This document shows positions 46,048 through 54,101 of a stretch of DNA of 64,000 bases, piece after piece. The stretch covers positions 62,001 through 126,000 of the forward strand of contig NZ_JAABRQ010000003.1 in the NCBI RefSeq assembly GCF_011390835.1, read 5' to 3'. This stretch comes from Hydrogenophaga sp. (lineage in GTDB: Bacteria; Pseudomonadota; Gammaproteobacteria; Burkholderiales; Burkholderiaceae_C). The position numbers were made by a program, and so were the translations under genes. The notes below the pieces were generated by a model. The model was given only the letters and a program-made list of their open reading frames with translations, was not told the DNA's origin and made no database searches. Numbering within the stretch: the stretch's first letter is position 1; every line of letters begins with the position of its first letter.

Positions 46048-46667
46048 TGACCCGCCTCCGGGGCATCAACGGCTACGCTCATCAGCGCGCGCAAGGCTTG
46101 CGCATGGCCACGCGGTTTGCGCCCTTGGGCGTCGGCCTTGAGCGCGCCGCGCAGATCGTCAAGGTCGTGCACCAGAAGGTGAAGCATCACCCATTGATCC
46201 AGCGCTTCAGCACGGCAACGCAGCGTCAGCGCCGGCACCGGCTCGCCCCGCCAACCGGGCACCTCACCAGCCCGGTAGTCCACCCGCTGGTCGATCAGGG
46301 CCCATTCGGCCGACTTGGGATCTTCACAGAACAGGTACAGGTGGATGTCGCTGTGTCGCGTAGCCGTGCCATGCCAGACCGCGCCGCCCAGGTGCGGGTT
46401 GAAGGCGGCCAGTCGGCCCATCCAGACCAGCGCCAGCTCTCGCAGGGCGAGCAGCTCGGCCGGCTGGGTGTCGGCGCAAAAAATGGCGATGTGCTCACGC
46501 ACCGCGGCATCCACAGCGGCGTTATCGGGCAGGGCAGTGCGCGCAGGCAGGCCGAGTTGCCGGATGGCCTGGCGCTTGGCCGCGGCAAACGCCAAGCCAT
46601 CGTCCACCACCAGCCGGGCGGCCACTTGGACCAGCTCGGTGCTGGCATCGCTTCGGGTTAGATCCAT
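46044..46667 (-). CDS. Conserved protein of unknown function beside mpl
   Basis: 207-residue soluble protein, Ala/Arg-rich and mainly helical, starting MDLTRSDASTELVQVAARLV. A central stretch GAVWHGTATRHSDIHLYLFC resembles a nucleotidyltransferase-like strand-turn, but I make no functional claim. It diverges from mpl and is coupled to the TlpA gene. ATG 46667 is chosen; a frame from 46700 exists but adds no family-like residues. Confidence 0.7.
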   Translation of the reverse strand: MDLTRSDASTELVQVAARLVVDDGLAFAAAKRQAIRQLGLPARTALPDNAAVDAAVREHIAIFCADTQPAELLALRELALVWMGRLAAFNPHLGGAVWHGTATRHSDIHLYLFCEDPKSAEWALIDQRVDYRAGEVPGWRGEPVPALTLRCRAEALDQWVMLHLLVHDLDDLRGALKADAQGRKPRGHAQALRALMSVAVDAPEAGQ

Positions 46668-46797
46668 CTCACTATTGTGAACGCTGCCGGTTCTCCCCAC
46701 CGCTCAGGGTGGCATGGCCCATGGAGCGAAAGCTGAGCGCTGCCGCTCGGCAAGACACCCCGCAGGTCCGGCCCTCGCAGCCTCCTAGAATCACGTC

Positions 46798-48336
46798 ATG
46801 CACATACACATCCTGGGAATCTGCGGCACCTTCATGGGCGGACTGGCGGCGCTGGCCCGCGAGGCCGGGCACCGTGTGACAGGTTGCGACGCGGGCGTCT
46901 ATCCGCCCATGAGCGACCAGCTGCGCGCCCTGGGCATCGACCTGATCGAGGGCTTCGACGCCGACCAGATGGCGCTGGCGCCCGACATGTACGTGGTGGG
47001 CAACGTGGTCAGCCGCGTGCGCCGGCCCGATGGCACACCCAAGTTCCCGCTCATGGAAGCGATCCTGAACGCCGGCGCGTCCTACACCAGCGGACCTCAA
47101 TGGCTGGCTGAGCATGTGCTGCAAGGTCGCCATGTGCTGGCTGTCGCTGGCACCCACGGCAAAACCACCACCACCGCCATGCTGGCCTGGATCCTGGAGA
47201 GCGCCGGACTTCAGCCCGGTTTCCTGATTGGCGGCGTGCCGATGAACTTTGGTGTGTCAGCGCGCCTGGGGAACAGCGACACACAAAGCACAGAAGCGCC
47301 ACTCCCTGACGGGACAGCGACCCGCGCAACCGATCGAGCATGGGAGCCGACTGGTCGCCCCAAGGCAGGCCCAGCCCCTTCGGGGGGCAGCGAGCCGCAC
47401 AGCGGCGGAGCGTGGGGGCCTTGTTTCGTCATTGAAGCCGACGAATACGACACCGCGTTCTTCGACAAACGCAGCAAGTTTGTGCACTACCGACCGCGCA
47501 CCGCCATCCTGAACAACCTGGAATTCGACCACGCCGACATCTTCGACAACATCGCCGCCATCGAACGCCAGTTCCACCATCTGGTGCGCACCGTGCCCGC
47601 TTCGGGCCGTGTGGTGGTCAACGGGCTGGAAGAGGCTTTGGAGCGCGTGTTGCATCAGGGCCTGTGGAGTGAGCTGCGCAGTTTTGGGGCGGCAGTGAGT
47701 GATTTCACCGCGCAGGGCGAGCCCCATGCTTTTGATGTGCTGCGGCGCGGCGAGGTGGTGGCGCGAGTCGAGTGGTCGCTCACCGGCGTGCACAACCAGC
47801 TCAACGCGCTGGCCGCGATCGCCGCCGCCGACCACGTGGGCGTAGCGCCCGACATCGCAGCGAAGGCGTTGGCTCAATTCGAGAATGTGCGCCGCCGTAT
47901 GGAGCTGAGCGGCAGTGTGCAGCGACAGGGTTTGCCCATCATGGTGTACGACGACTTTGCGCACCACCCCACGGCGATCCGAACCACGCTCGACGGCCTG
48001 CGGCGTCGGCTGGACCAGGCCGGCGCACCACGCGGCCGCATCCTGGCGGTGTTCGAGCCCCGCAGCAACACCATGAAACTGGGCACGATGCGGTCACAGC
48101 TAGCCTGGAGTCTGGATGCCGCCGACCTGGCGTTCTGCCACACCGGCGGGCTGGACTGGGACGCAGCGCATGCGCTGCTGCCCATGGGCGAGCGCGCCCG
48201 GGTGGCGCATGGCATCGACGAGCTGGTGGAACTGGTCAGCGCCGCCGCAAAGGGGGGCGACCACATCGTGTGCATGAGCAATGGCGGCTTTGGCGGCGTG
48301 CACGCCAAGCTGCTGGCCGCTTTGAGCGAGGCTTGA
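46798..48336 (+). CDS. mpl: UDP-MurNAc:L-Ala-gamma-D-Glu-meso-DAP ligase Mpl, with a 47-residue insertion
   Basis: 512-residue Mur ligase that reuses murein tripeptide by joining it to UDP-MurNAc in the cytoplasm. The N-terminal MHIHILGICGTFMGGLAALA, the ATP loop VAGTHGKTTTTAMLAWILES and FVIEADEYDTAFFDKRSKFV are typical, and the C-terminal FEPRSNTMKLGTMR is present. Between SARLGNSD and CFVIEADEYD sit 47 extra residues (162-208) rich in Pro, Gly and Ala. E. coli Mpl joins the two motifs directly. The insertion preserves the frame and is listed separately. Confidence 0.95.
   Translation: MHIHILGICGTFMGGLAALAREAGHRVTGCDAGVYPPMSDQLRALGIDLIEGFDADQMALAPDMYVVGNVVSRVRRPDGTPKFPLMEAILNAGASYTSGPQWLAEHVLQGRHVLAVAGTHGKTTTTAMLAWILESAGLQPGFLIGGVPMNFGVSARLGNSDTQSTEAPLPDGTATRATDRAWEPTGRPKAGPAPSGGSEPHSGGAWGPCFVIEADEYDTAFFDKRSKFVHYRPRTAILNNLEFDHADIFDNIAAIERQFHHLVRTVPASGRVVVNGLEEALERVLHQGLWSELRSFGAAVSDFTAQGEPHAFDVLRRGEVVARVEWSLTGVHNQLNALAAIAAADHVGVAPDIAAKALAQFENVRRRMELSGSVQRQGLPIMVYDDFAHHPTAIRTTLDGLRRRLDQAGAPRGRILAVFEPRSNTMKLGTMRSQLAWSLDAADLAFCHTGGLDWDAAHALLPMGERARVAHGIDELVELVSAAAKGGDHIVCMSNGGFGGVHAKLLAALSEA
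47281..47421. repeat. In-frame hairpin-rich insertion within mpl
   Basis: 141 bp (47 codons), inserted between codons for SARLGNSD and CFVIEADEYD. It contains a CCCC-TTC-GGGG hairpin near 47375 and a GCCGC-ACA-GCGGC hairpin near 47394, and its ends partly pair (CGCCCCA, TGGGGGC). The composition differs from the conserved gene around it and looks like a dispersed intergenic repeat of Comamonadaceae. It has no stop in this frame. Confidence 0.65.
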
Positions 48337-48361
48337 AAGGGCTGCTCGCAGGTCACACGGT

Positions 48362-48682
48362 TCAGTAACCGACCGACATCCTCGCCAGGTCGACCGACAC
48401 CACCGGCTTGGCCAGCGCCGCGCTGGCCGCCCGCGCATACGTCACAGCCCAATCGCGGTGCTTTGCATCGAGGAAATGGCCCGGGCCGGCGGCCAGCGCC
48501 ACCGCCAGCACCTTGTCGGCGGTGAGCACTTTGCCCGTCAGCCGGGTCGGCTCGCACTCCATGGCGGTGAACTGCTCGTCCAGCCACGCGCGCGCCTGCT
48601 CATGGGGCATGGGCTGGACTTCTTCCAGATCAAAACGGTAAGTGGCTGTGTCGCTCCAGCTCACGGTGACTTGGCTGCGCAT
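48362..48682 (-). CDS. Small conserved protein, unknown
   Basis: 106-residue soluble protein starting MRSQVTVSWSDTATYRFDLE. It lacks a signal peptide and membrane helices. The C-terminal half (DKVLAVALAAGPGHFLDAKH, RDWAVTYARAASAALAKPVV) is helical. I do not recognise a family. It is convergent with mpl, with a 25-bp gap. Confidence 0.65.
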   Translation of the reverse strand: MRSQVTVSWSDTATYRFDLEEVQPMPHEQARAWLDEQFTAMECEPTRLTGKVLTADKVLAVALAAGPGHFLDAKHRDWAVTYARAASAALAKPVVSVDLARMSVGY

Positions 48683-48756
48683 GCAATCGGCTCCTTCTGG
48701 CTATACGGGTGAGGGTAACAGGACCACCCGATTGTGCTGTTTCACCTCATCGGCCT

Positions 48757-49848
48757 TCAGTCTTCGCCGCGCTCGGGCAGCGGCATCGGCACCGTGGGAT
48801 CAGGAGCCGGGGGACTGACCGGCCTTAGCGGTGAATGCTGGCTGTCGCGCAGGATGCTGGACGGTGCACCAAACTCCGACACGGCTCCGTTGGGGGCGCC
48901 CGATGCATGGGGGTCGTTGTGGAGCACCGACTGATCCAGGTGCAGAGCGACCAGCGCCCGACGCGCCTTGGGCTCGGCGCGCCGCGCGCTGTCAGCATCG
49001 GTGGTGACCCCGCCGGCAAAATACAGCGATGCTAGGTGGTGGGCCAGCACATCGGGTACCAGACCCGTGCGCTCCAGCAGCTCGCCCAACTTGCCCGGGC
49101 GAATCATGAGCTCGCGCATGATGAGCAGGTGCACATCGTCAAACCATCGCGGCGGCATCGGGGGAATGCGGCGAAGGTAAATCGTCTGCTCGCGGTAGCG
49201 CGCCGGCAGCACATCACGCAGCGTGCGCACCGCGTACGTCCACATGATCTGGTGCACCGGCAGCCGGATGAAGGATGAGGGAATGTCATTGGCCAGCGCC
49301 GGGCGCCGGATCCATTCGGCCATGGCCAGGTCGACCGGACGGGCCGGGATGTGGATGCCGGCTTTCCAACGATCCAGGTCGATCACCGCGATCAGCTTGT
49401 TGTCGTGGGTGATGTGCACGATACCGCCCTTGTACTTGGCCACCCGCTCCACCAACTGGGCGCCGAGCGCGAACTGGGTGCGCAAGGGACGCAGCCAGGC
49501 TTCGAAGCGCTGCAGCCGCTGGCGCACGCTTTTCTCGCTGTCCGCCTCGAAAAACTCGGCGGACGCAAAGCCTTCAGGCAAAGGGCTGGCGAAGGCGAGC
49601 GGTCGATCAACCTCCGCGCGGTTGAGCGTCAGGCGCGCGTCCGACGCCAGCGGATGGCGAACCACCAGCGCATCGCGGCCAAGTACATCGACCGAGCCGC
49701 CGAAAATCATCCAGGCGTCGGCCCGGTGCGGATCGCTTTCGCACCACTGCGGCCAGCCGGGCTGCGCGTGCGCAGCCCAGGACAGCACCCGCTGCGCTGC
49801 GCCATCGGGAAAGCCCAGCAGCCCAAGCCGCAATACTGGTTGTTCCAC
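48757..49848 (-). CDS. Large conserved protein of unknown function
   Basis: 363-residue soluble protein starting VEQPVLRLGLLGFPDGAAQR (GTG start with GAGAGG upstream). It has KYKGGIVHITHDNKLIAVID and PSSFIRLPVHQIMWTYAVRT, and a C-terminal winged-helix-like stretch LLIMRELMIRPGKLGELLER, then a low-complexity Pro/Ser tail. There is no signal peptide. I cannot assign a family. The frame opens at 49890, but the GTG at 49848 has the ribosome site. A 168-bp gap to the DAHP synthase holds nothing clear. Confidence 0.65.
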   Translation of the reverse strand: MEQPVLRLGLLGFPDGAAQRVLSWAAHAQPGWPQWCESDPHRADAWMIFGGSVDVLGRDALVVRHPLASDARLTLNRAEVDRPLAFASPLPEGFASAEFFEADSEKSVRQRLQRFEAWLRPLRTQFALGAQLVERVAKYKGGIVHITHDNKLIAVIDLDRWKAGIHIPARPVDLAMAEWIRRPALANDIPSSFIRLPVHQIMWTYAVRTLRDVLPARYREQTIYLRRIPPMPPRWFDDVHLLIMRELMIRPGKLGELLERTGLVPDVLAHHLASLYFAGGVTTDADSARRAEPKARRALVALHLDQSVLHNDPHASGAPNGAVSEFGAPSSILRDSQHSPLRPVSPPAPDPTVPMPLPERGED

Positions 49849-50016
49849 CCTCGCGTCCTCTCCATCAAGGCGTTCAAGCCGACACCGCAATCCCCGAGTG
49901 GCCTGCGATCAGCAGCGCCAGAATATCAAGCGCTCTGGGCTTCACCAAGACAAAGCCAACTCATAGTGTCATACGGAAGGGGGCAGCGTGACAAAGTCGT
50001 CGGGTACCCTGTGGGA

Positions 50017-51150
50017 TCAGCGGGTGCGGCTGCGTGTGGTTTTCACGGCCTGCGACAGGATTGCGAGCGCCTGTTCGGAATCGCTCCACCCCAGGCAGGC
50101 GTCGGTGATGCTCTGTCCGTAGGCGAGTTTCTTCACGCTGTCCTTGCCGGGCGTGAACTTCTGCGCACCGGCTTCGATGTGGCTTTCGATCATCAGACCG
50201 AACACGCTGCGCGAGCCACCTTCGATCTGCGCCGCGATGTCGCGCGCCACGTCGAGCTGCTTTTCGTGCTGCTTGCTGCTGTTCGCGTGGCTGCAATCCA
50301 CCATCAGGCGCGGCATGAGCTTGGCGGCCTCAAGGTCCTTCACCGCTGCGGCGACGTGGGTGGCGTCGTAGTTGGGTGCCTTGCCGCCGCGCAGGATCAC
50401 GTGGCAATCGGGGTTGCCTTGCGTCTGCACCACCGCCACCTGGCCGTTTTTGTGTACCGAAAGGAAGTGATGGCCGCGTGCTGCGGCCTGAATGGCGTCG
50501 GTCGCGATCTTGATGTTGCCATCGGTGCCGTTCTTGAAGCCGATCGGTGCCGACAGACCTGAGGCCAGCTCACGGTGCACCTGGCTTTCTGTGGTGCGCG
50601 CGCCAATCGCGCCCCAGGCGATCAAGTCACCGATGTACTGAGGCGAGATCACATCCAAGAATTCACTGCCCGCCGGCAGGCCCATGCGGTTGATCTCGAT
50701 CAGCAGCTGGCGCGCAATGCGCAGGCCCTCGTCGATGCGGTAGCTCTCGTCCAGGTACGGGTCGTTGATGAGCCCCTTCCAGCCCACCGTAGTGCGCGGC
50801 TTTTCGAAATAGACGCGCATCACGATCTCCAGCGTATCGGAGTATTGCTCGCGCAGCGGCTGCAGGCGGCGCGCGTAGTCCAGAGCGGCGGCCGGGTCGT
50901 GGATCGAGCAGGGACCAATCACCACCAGCAGGCGGTCGTCTTTGCCGTGCAGGATGCGGTGGATGCGCTGGCGGGTGCGGGTGATCAGGTCCTCCACCGG
51001 CGTACCCCCGATCGGGAAAAAGCGGATCAGGTGCTCGGGAGGAGGCAGCACGGTGATGTCTTTGATGCGTTCGTCGTCGGTCTGGCTGGTCTTGTCGACA
51101 GGACGGGCATGCCAGGCATCCTGGCTGTGGGTGGTGGACTTGGCATTCAT
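50017..51150 (-). CDS. 3-deoxy-7-phosphoheptulonate synthase (class I, AroG/AroF type)
   Basis: 377-residue DAHP synthase, the first step of aromatic amino acid synthesis, joining PEP and erythrose-4-phosphate. It has the class I motifs LLVVIGPCSIHDPAAALDYA, YFEKPRTTVGWKGLINDPYL, KNGTDGNIKIATDAIQAAAR and LMVDCSHANSSK. Which aromatic end product inhibits it cannot be told. It is preceded by an attenuator-like leader (51257-51328) and terminator (51201-51234), so transcription is likely tuned by aromatic aminoacyl-tRNA supply. Confidence 0.95.
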   Translation of the reverse strand: MNAKSTTHSQDAWHARPVDKTSQTDDERIKDITVLPPPEHLIRFFPIGGTPVEDLITRTRQRIHRILHGKDDRLLVVIGPCSIHDPAAALDYARRLQPLREQYSDTLEIVMRVYFEKPRTTVGWKGLINDPYLDESYRIDEGLRIARQLLIEINRMGLPAGSEFLDVISPQYIGDLIAWGAIGARTTESQVHRELASGLSAPIGFKNGTDGNIKIATDAIQAAARGHHFLSVHKNGQVAVVQTQGNPDCHVILRGGKAPNYDATHVAAAVKDLEAAKLMPRLMVDCSHANSSKQHEKQLDVARDIAAQIEGGSRSVFGLMIESHIEAGAQKFTPGKDSVKKLAYGQSITDACLGWSDSEQALAILSQAVKTTRSRTR

Positions 51151-51200
51151 CGCGATGACTCCTGAAAACGTTCTAAGAAAATGACGGAAACCAACAGACC

Positions 51201-51234
51201 AAAAAAAACCGCCGGGTGTTGTCGCCCGGCGGTT
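51201..51234 (-). terminator. Attenuator terminator upstream of the DAHP synthase gene
   Basis: Read on the minus strand, a perfect 10-bp stem (AACCGCCGGG / CCCGGCGGTT) with an 8-base loop is followed by eight T residues. It ends 50 bases before the gene start, so it would stop transcription before the gene. Its first arm can pair instead with CCCAGGCGG inside the leader peptide (codons 15-18): eight G-C pairs with one bulged A. Confidence 0.85.
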
Positions 51235-51256
51235 TGATCGAGATTCGGTGAAGTGC

Positions 51257-51328
51257 TTACAGCCTCGCCTCTCGTCCGCCTGGGACTGAGAACCAAAAAT
51301 AAAAGGAAAAGGCGCGAGGCAAGCTCAT
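51257..51328 (-). CDS. Aromatic-rich leader peptide of the DAHP synthase attenuator
   Basis: 23-codon ORF (ATG 51328 to TAA 51257), too short for usual gene finding. Codons 7-13 read FSFYFWF: six aromatic residues of seven, covering Phe, Tyr and Trp. The stop is followed after 22 bases by the terminator stem. Stalling on the aromatic codons would free the antiterminator segment. No strong ribosome site precedes the ATG, and a TACATT -10-like hexamer lies 8 bases upstream, so a near-leaderless transcript is possible. Confidence 0.75.
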   Translation of the reverse strand: MSLPRAFSFYFWFSVPGGREARL

Positions 51329-51422
51329 GGGCAGTGAATGTAGCACAGCGGGGGTGACGGGCCGCTGACAGCGGCGAGTCACGCCGAAGCTCAGGCCTTC
51401 GGTGGAGAACTCGAGGGGCCCC

Positions 51423-52895
51423 TCAAGCGGTACCGCCGACCGTCAGCCCGTCGATGCGCAAGGTGGGCTGGCCCACGCCCACCGGCACGCTCTGGCCTTC
51501 TTTGCCGCAAGTGCCCACGCCGCTGTCGAGCTTCATGTCGTTTCCGATCATGCTCACGCGAGTGAGTGCATCGGGACCATTGCCCACCAAGGTGGCACCC
51601 TTGACCGGATACTGGATCTGCCCGTTTTCCACCCAATAGGCCTGGCTGGCGGAAAACACGAACTTGCCGCTGGTGATATCGACCTGGCCACCGCCGAAAT
51701 TGGTGGCGTACAGACCCTTCTTGATGCTGGCGACGATTTCGTCCGGGCTCTTGTCGCCTCCCAACATGTAGGTGTTGGTCATGCGCGGCATGGGCACATG
51801 AGCGTAGCTCTCGCGCCGACCGTTGCCGGTGGGCTTGACGCCCATGAGACGCGCATTCATCGAGTCCTGGATGTAGCCACGCAGGATGCCGTCTTCGATC
51901 AACACATTTTTCTGCGACGGATGGCCTTCGTCATCCACGTTGAGTGAACCGCGGCGGTCGGCAATGGTGCCGTCGTCCAGCACAGTCACGCCCTTGGCCG
52001 CCACCCGCTTGCCGATTTTTCCGGCGAACGCGCTTGAGCCTTTGCGGTTGAAGTCGCCTTCCAGGCCATGACCCACGGCTTCGTGCAACAGAATGCCTGG
52101 CCAGCCCGAGCCCAGCACCACCACCATTTCGCCTGCCGGTGCGGGGCGCGCATCGAGGTTGGTCAGCGCGTTGCTGACTGCCTCGTCCACATATGACTGG
52201 ACCAAGACTTCGTCGAAGTAATCCAAGCCAAACCGGCCACCTCCACCGGAAGAGCCCATTTCGCGACGGCCCTTCTGTTCTGCGATCACGGTGACCGAGA
52301 GGCGGATTAGCGGGCGCACATCGGCTGCCAGGGTGCCATCGGCCCGCGCCACCAGCACCACGTCGTATTCGCTCGCCAGTCCGGCCATGACCTGCACCAC
52401 ACGCGGGTCCTTGGCCTTGGCCAGTTTCTCCACCTTCTCCAGCAAGGCCACTTTAGCCGTGCTGTCCAGTGTGGCGATCGGGTCCACGCCTGGGTAAAGC
52501 GAACGCGTTTTGGCGACCTTCACCGCCGGCGCGCGCTTGACGCGACGATTCTGGCCCTGACCGGAAATGGTACGCACCGTGTGCGCGGCATCGAGCAGCG
52601 AGGCCCAGGACAGGTCATCCGAGTAAGCAAACGCCGTTTTTTCACCGCTAACCGCGCGCACGCCCACGCCCTGGTCGATGCTGAAGCTGCCGGTCTTGAC
52701 GATGCCCTCTTCCAGGCTCCAGCCCTCGCTGCGGGTGTACTGGAAATACAGGTCGGCGTCGTCCACGCCGTGCGACATGATTTCGCCCAGCGCCCGCTGC
52801 AGGTGCGCAGGGCTCAGGCCATAGGGATCCAGCAGGAGGTGTTGGGCACTGCTGAGGCGGGCGATGGTGGGTTCACGAGCAATCATGCGATCCAT
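51423..52895 (-). CDS. tldD: Metalloprotease TldD
   Basis: 490-residue TldD of the TldD/PmbA heterodimer, which degrades peptides and processes modified peptides. The zinc motif is in GILLHEAVGHGLEGDFNRKG (HExxxH). YTRSEGWSLEEGIVKTG and the C-terminal MIGNDMKLDSGVGTCGKEGQ are characteristic. The length is normal. A second ATG lies 9 bp inside (52886). TldE/PmbA is not in the window. Confidence 0.95.
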   Translation of the reverse strand: MDRMIAREPTIARLSSAQHLLLDPYGLSPAHLQRALGEIMSHGVDDADLYFQYTRSEGWSLEEGIVKTGSFSIDQGVGVRAVSGEKTAFAYSDDLSWASLLDAAHTVRTISGQGQNRRVKRAPAVKVAKTRSLYPGVDPIATLDSTAKVALLEKVEKLAKAKDPRVVQVMAGLASEYDVVLVARADGTLAADVRPLIRLSVTVIAEQKGRREMGSSGGGGRFGLDYFDEVLVQSYVDEAVSNALTNLDARPAPAGEMVVVLGSGWPGILLHEAVGHGLEGDFNRKGSSAFAGKIGKRVAAKGVTVLDDGTIADRRGSLNVDDEGHPSQKNVLIEDGILRGYIQDSMNARLMGVKPTGNGRRESYAHVPMPRMTNTYMLGGDKSPDEIVASIKKGLYATNFGGGQVDITSGKFVFSASQAYWVENGQIQYPVKGATLVGNGPDALTRVSMIGNDMKLDSGVGTCGKEGQSVPVGVGQPTLRIDGLTVGGTA

Positions 52896-52967
52896 TGTAG
52901 GGAGGTGCTGCCAGCCTTGAAGCCTGCATGGACACGGCGGGCAAGCGCCGGGCGTCTCGCGCCGCCT

Positions 52968-54101
52968 TCAATCAAGCGGCCACGGCAGTTCGCGCTTCGG
53001 GTCGCCATCGGGCGCAGGGGTCTGCACCGAATGCATTGCCGGCACCGCCTGCTCCCCACCAGGCTGCCGCCACCAGGTCTGTACCGGTCGGGTGTTCGCG
53101 GGCTCGACCGCTTCACCCAGCCGCGGCATCAGCAGCTGCTCAGGAACCAGGGCGTGGGCCAGCAAGGTGTCGGCCGGCTCGTCCCAAGCGTGCATGGCGA
53201 GGCTGAAGGTACCCCAATGCACCGGCATGAACGCGCCGCTACCGAGCAGGGCGTGGGCCTTGAGGGCGTTGAGCGGGCCCAGGTGGATATCGCCCCAGGC
53301 GGGATGAAAGGCACCGACTTCGAGCATCACCAGATCAAACGGGCCGAGGCGGTCGCGGATGGCGGTGTATTCGGTGGTAAGCCCGGTGTCGCCACTGAAG
53401 AACACGGCATGGCGTTCGCTGCGCACGACCATGGACGACCAGAGCGTGGCGTTACGATCTTTGAGGCCGCGGCCGGAAAAATGTTGCGATGGCGCGGCCG
53501 TGATGGTCAGACCGGTGCCTAGCACCCGGTGGGTTTCCCACCAGTCAAGCTCGATGATGCGCTGGGGCGCCACGCCCCAGGCCTGCAGGTGCGCACCCAC
53601 CCCCAGCGAGGTGACGAAGGGCACCGCGCTGTGGCGGGCGAGCGCTCGGATCGTCGGGTAGTCAAGGTGGTCATAGTGGTCGTGCGAGATCACGACTACG
53701 TCCACTTCGGGCATCTGGCGCAGTCGAAGCGGCACCGGCTGGAAGCGTTTGGGGCCCAGCAACGCAAAAGGGGATGCACGCTTGCCCCAGACCGGGTCGG
53801 TGAGCACCCGGTGGCCGTCCATTTCAAGCAGCACCGTGGAATGGCCCAGCCAGGTCGCGCGCAGGCCGCTGGCTGGTGTACGGCTCCAGGCTTGTCGCGG
53901 GTCCAGCGATGGCAGCGGCGCATCCGGCACACGCCGCTCGCCCCCCAGCAGGAATTCCTTCGGCGACGGCATGGGCACTGAAGGATCGCGCAGGCCCGGC
54001 AACACCGGATGTTGGTTGCGAAAACCCGTGCCATGCCACAGCGGCGAGGCACGCATGCGCTCCAGCCGCTCGCCCGTGGCACGCTGGCCAAAGCTGTTCA
54101 T
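52968..54101 (-). CDS. Metallo-beta-lactamase fold hydrolase (NAPE-PLD/UlaG-like)
   Basis: 377-residue MBL-fold protein. The metal site is VVISHDHYDHLDYPTIRALA. ATWLGHSTVLLEMDGHRVLT and FFSGDTGLT also fit, and MPVHWGTFSLAMHAWDEPAD carries a further His. It has the long N-terminal region seen in N-acyl-phosphatidylethanolamine phospholipase-like proteins, with no signal peptide. The substrate is unknown. Its ATG overlaps the symporter stop as ATGA, so the two are co-transcribed. Confidence 0.85.
   Translation of the reverse strand: MNSFGQRATGERLERMRASPLWHGTGFRNQHPVLPGLRDPSVPMPSPKEFLLGGERRVPDAPLPSLDPRQAWSRTPASGLRATWLGHSTVLLEMDGHRVLTDPVWGKRASPFALLGPKRFQPVPLRLRQMPEVDVVVISHDHYDHLDYPTIRALARHSAVPFVTSLGVGAHLQAWGVAPQRIIELDWWETHRVLGTGLTITAAPSQHFSGRGLKDRNATLWSSMVVRSERHAVFFSGDTGLTTEYTAIRDRLGPFDLVMLEVGAFHPAWGDIHLGPLNALKAHALLGSGAFMPVHWGTFSLAMHAWDEPADTLLAHALVPEQLLMPRLGEAVEPANTRPVQTWWRQPGGEQAVPAMHSVQTPAPDGDPKRELPWPLD

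Noticed and set aside
47281-47421. Frameshift or assembly error in mpl
   Set aside because: The insertion is exactly 47 codons with no stop, and both flanks continue in the correct frame.
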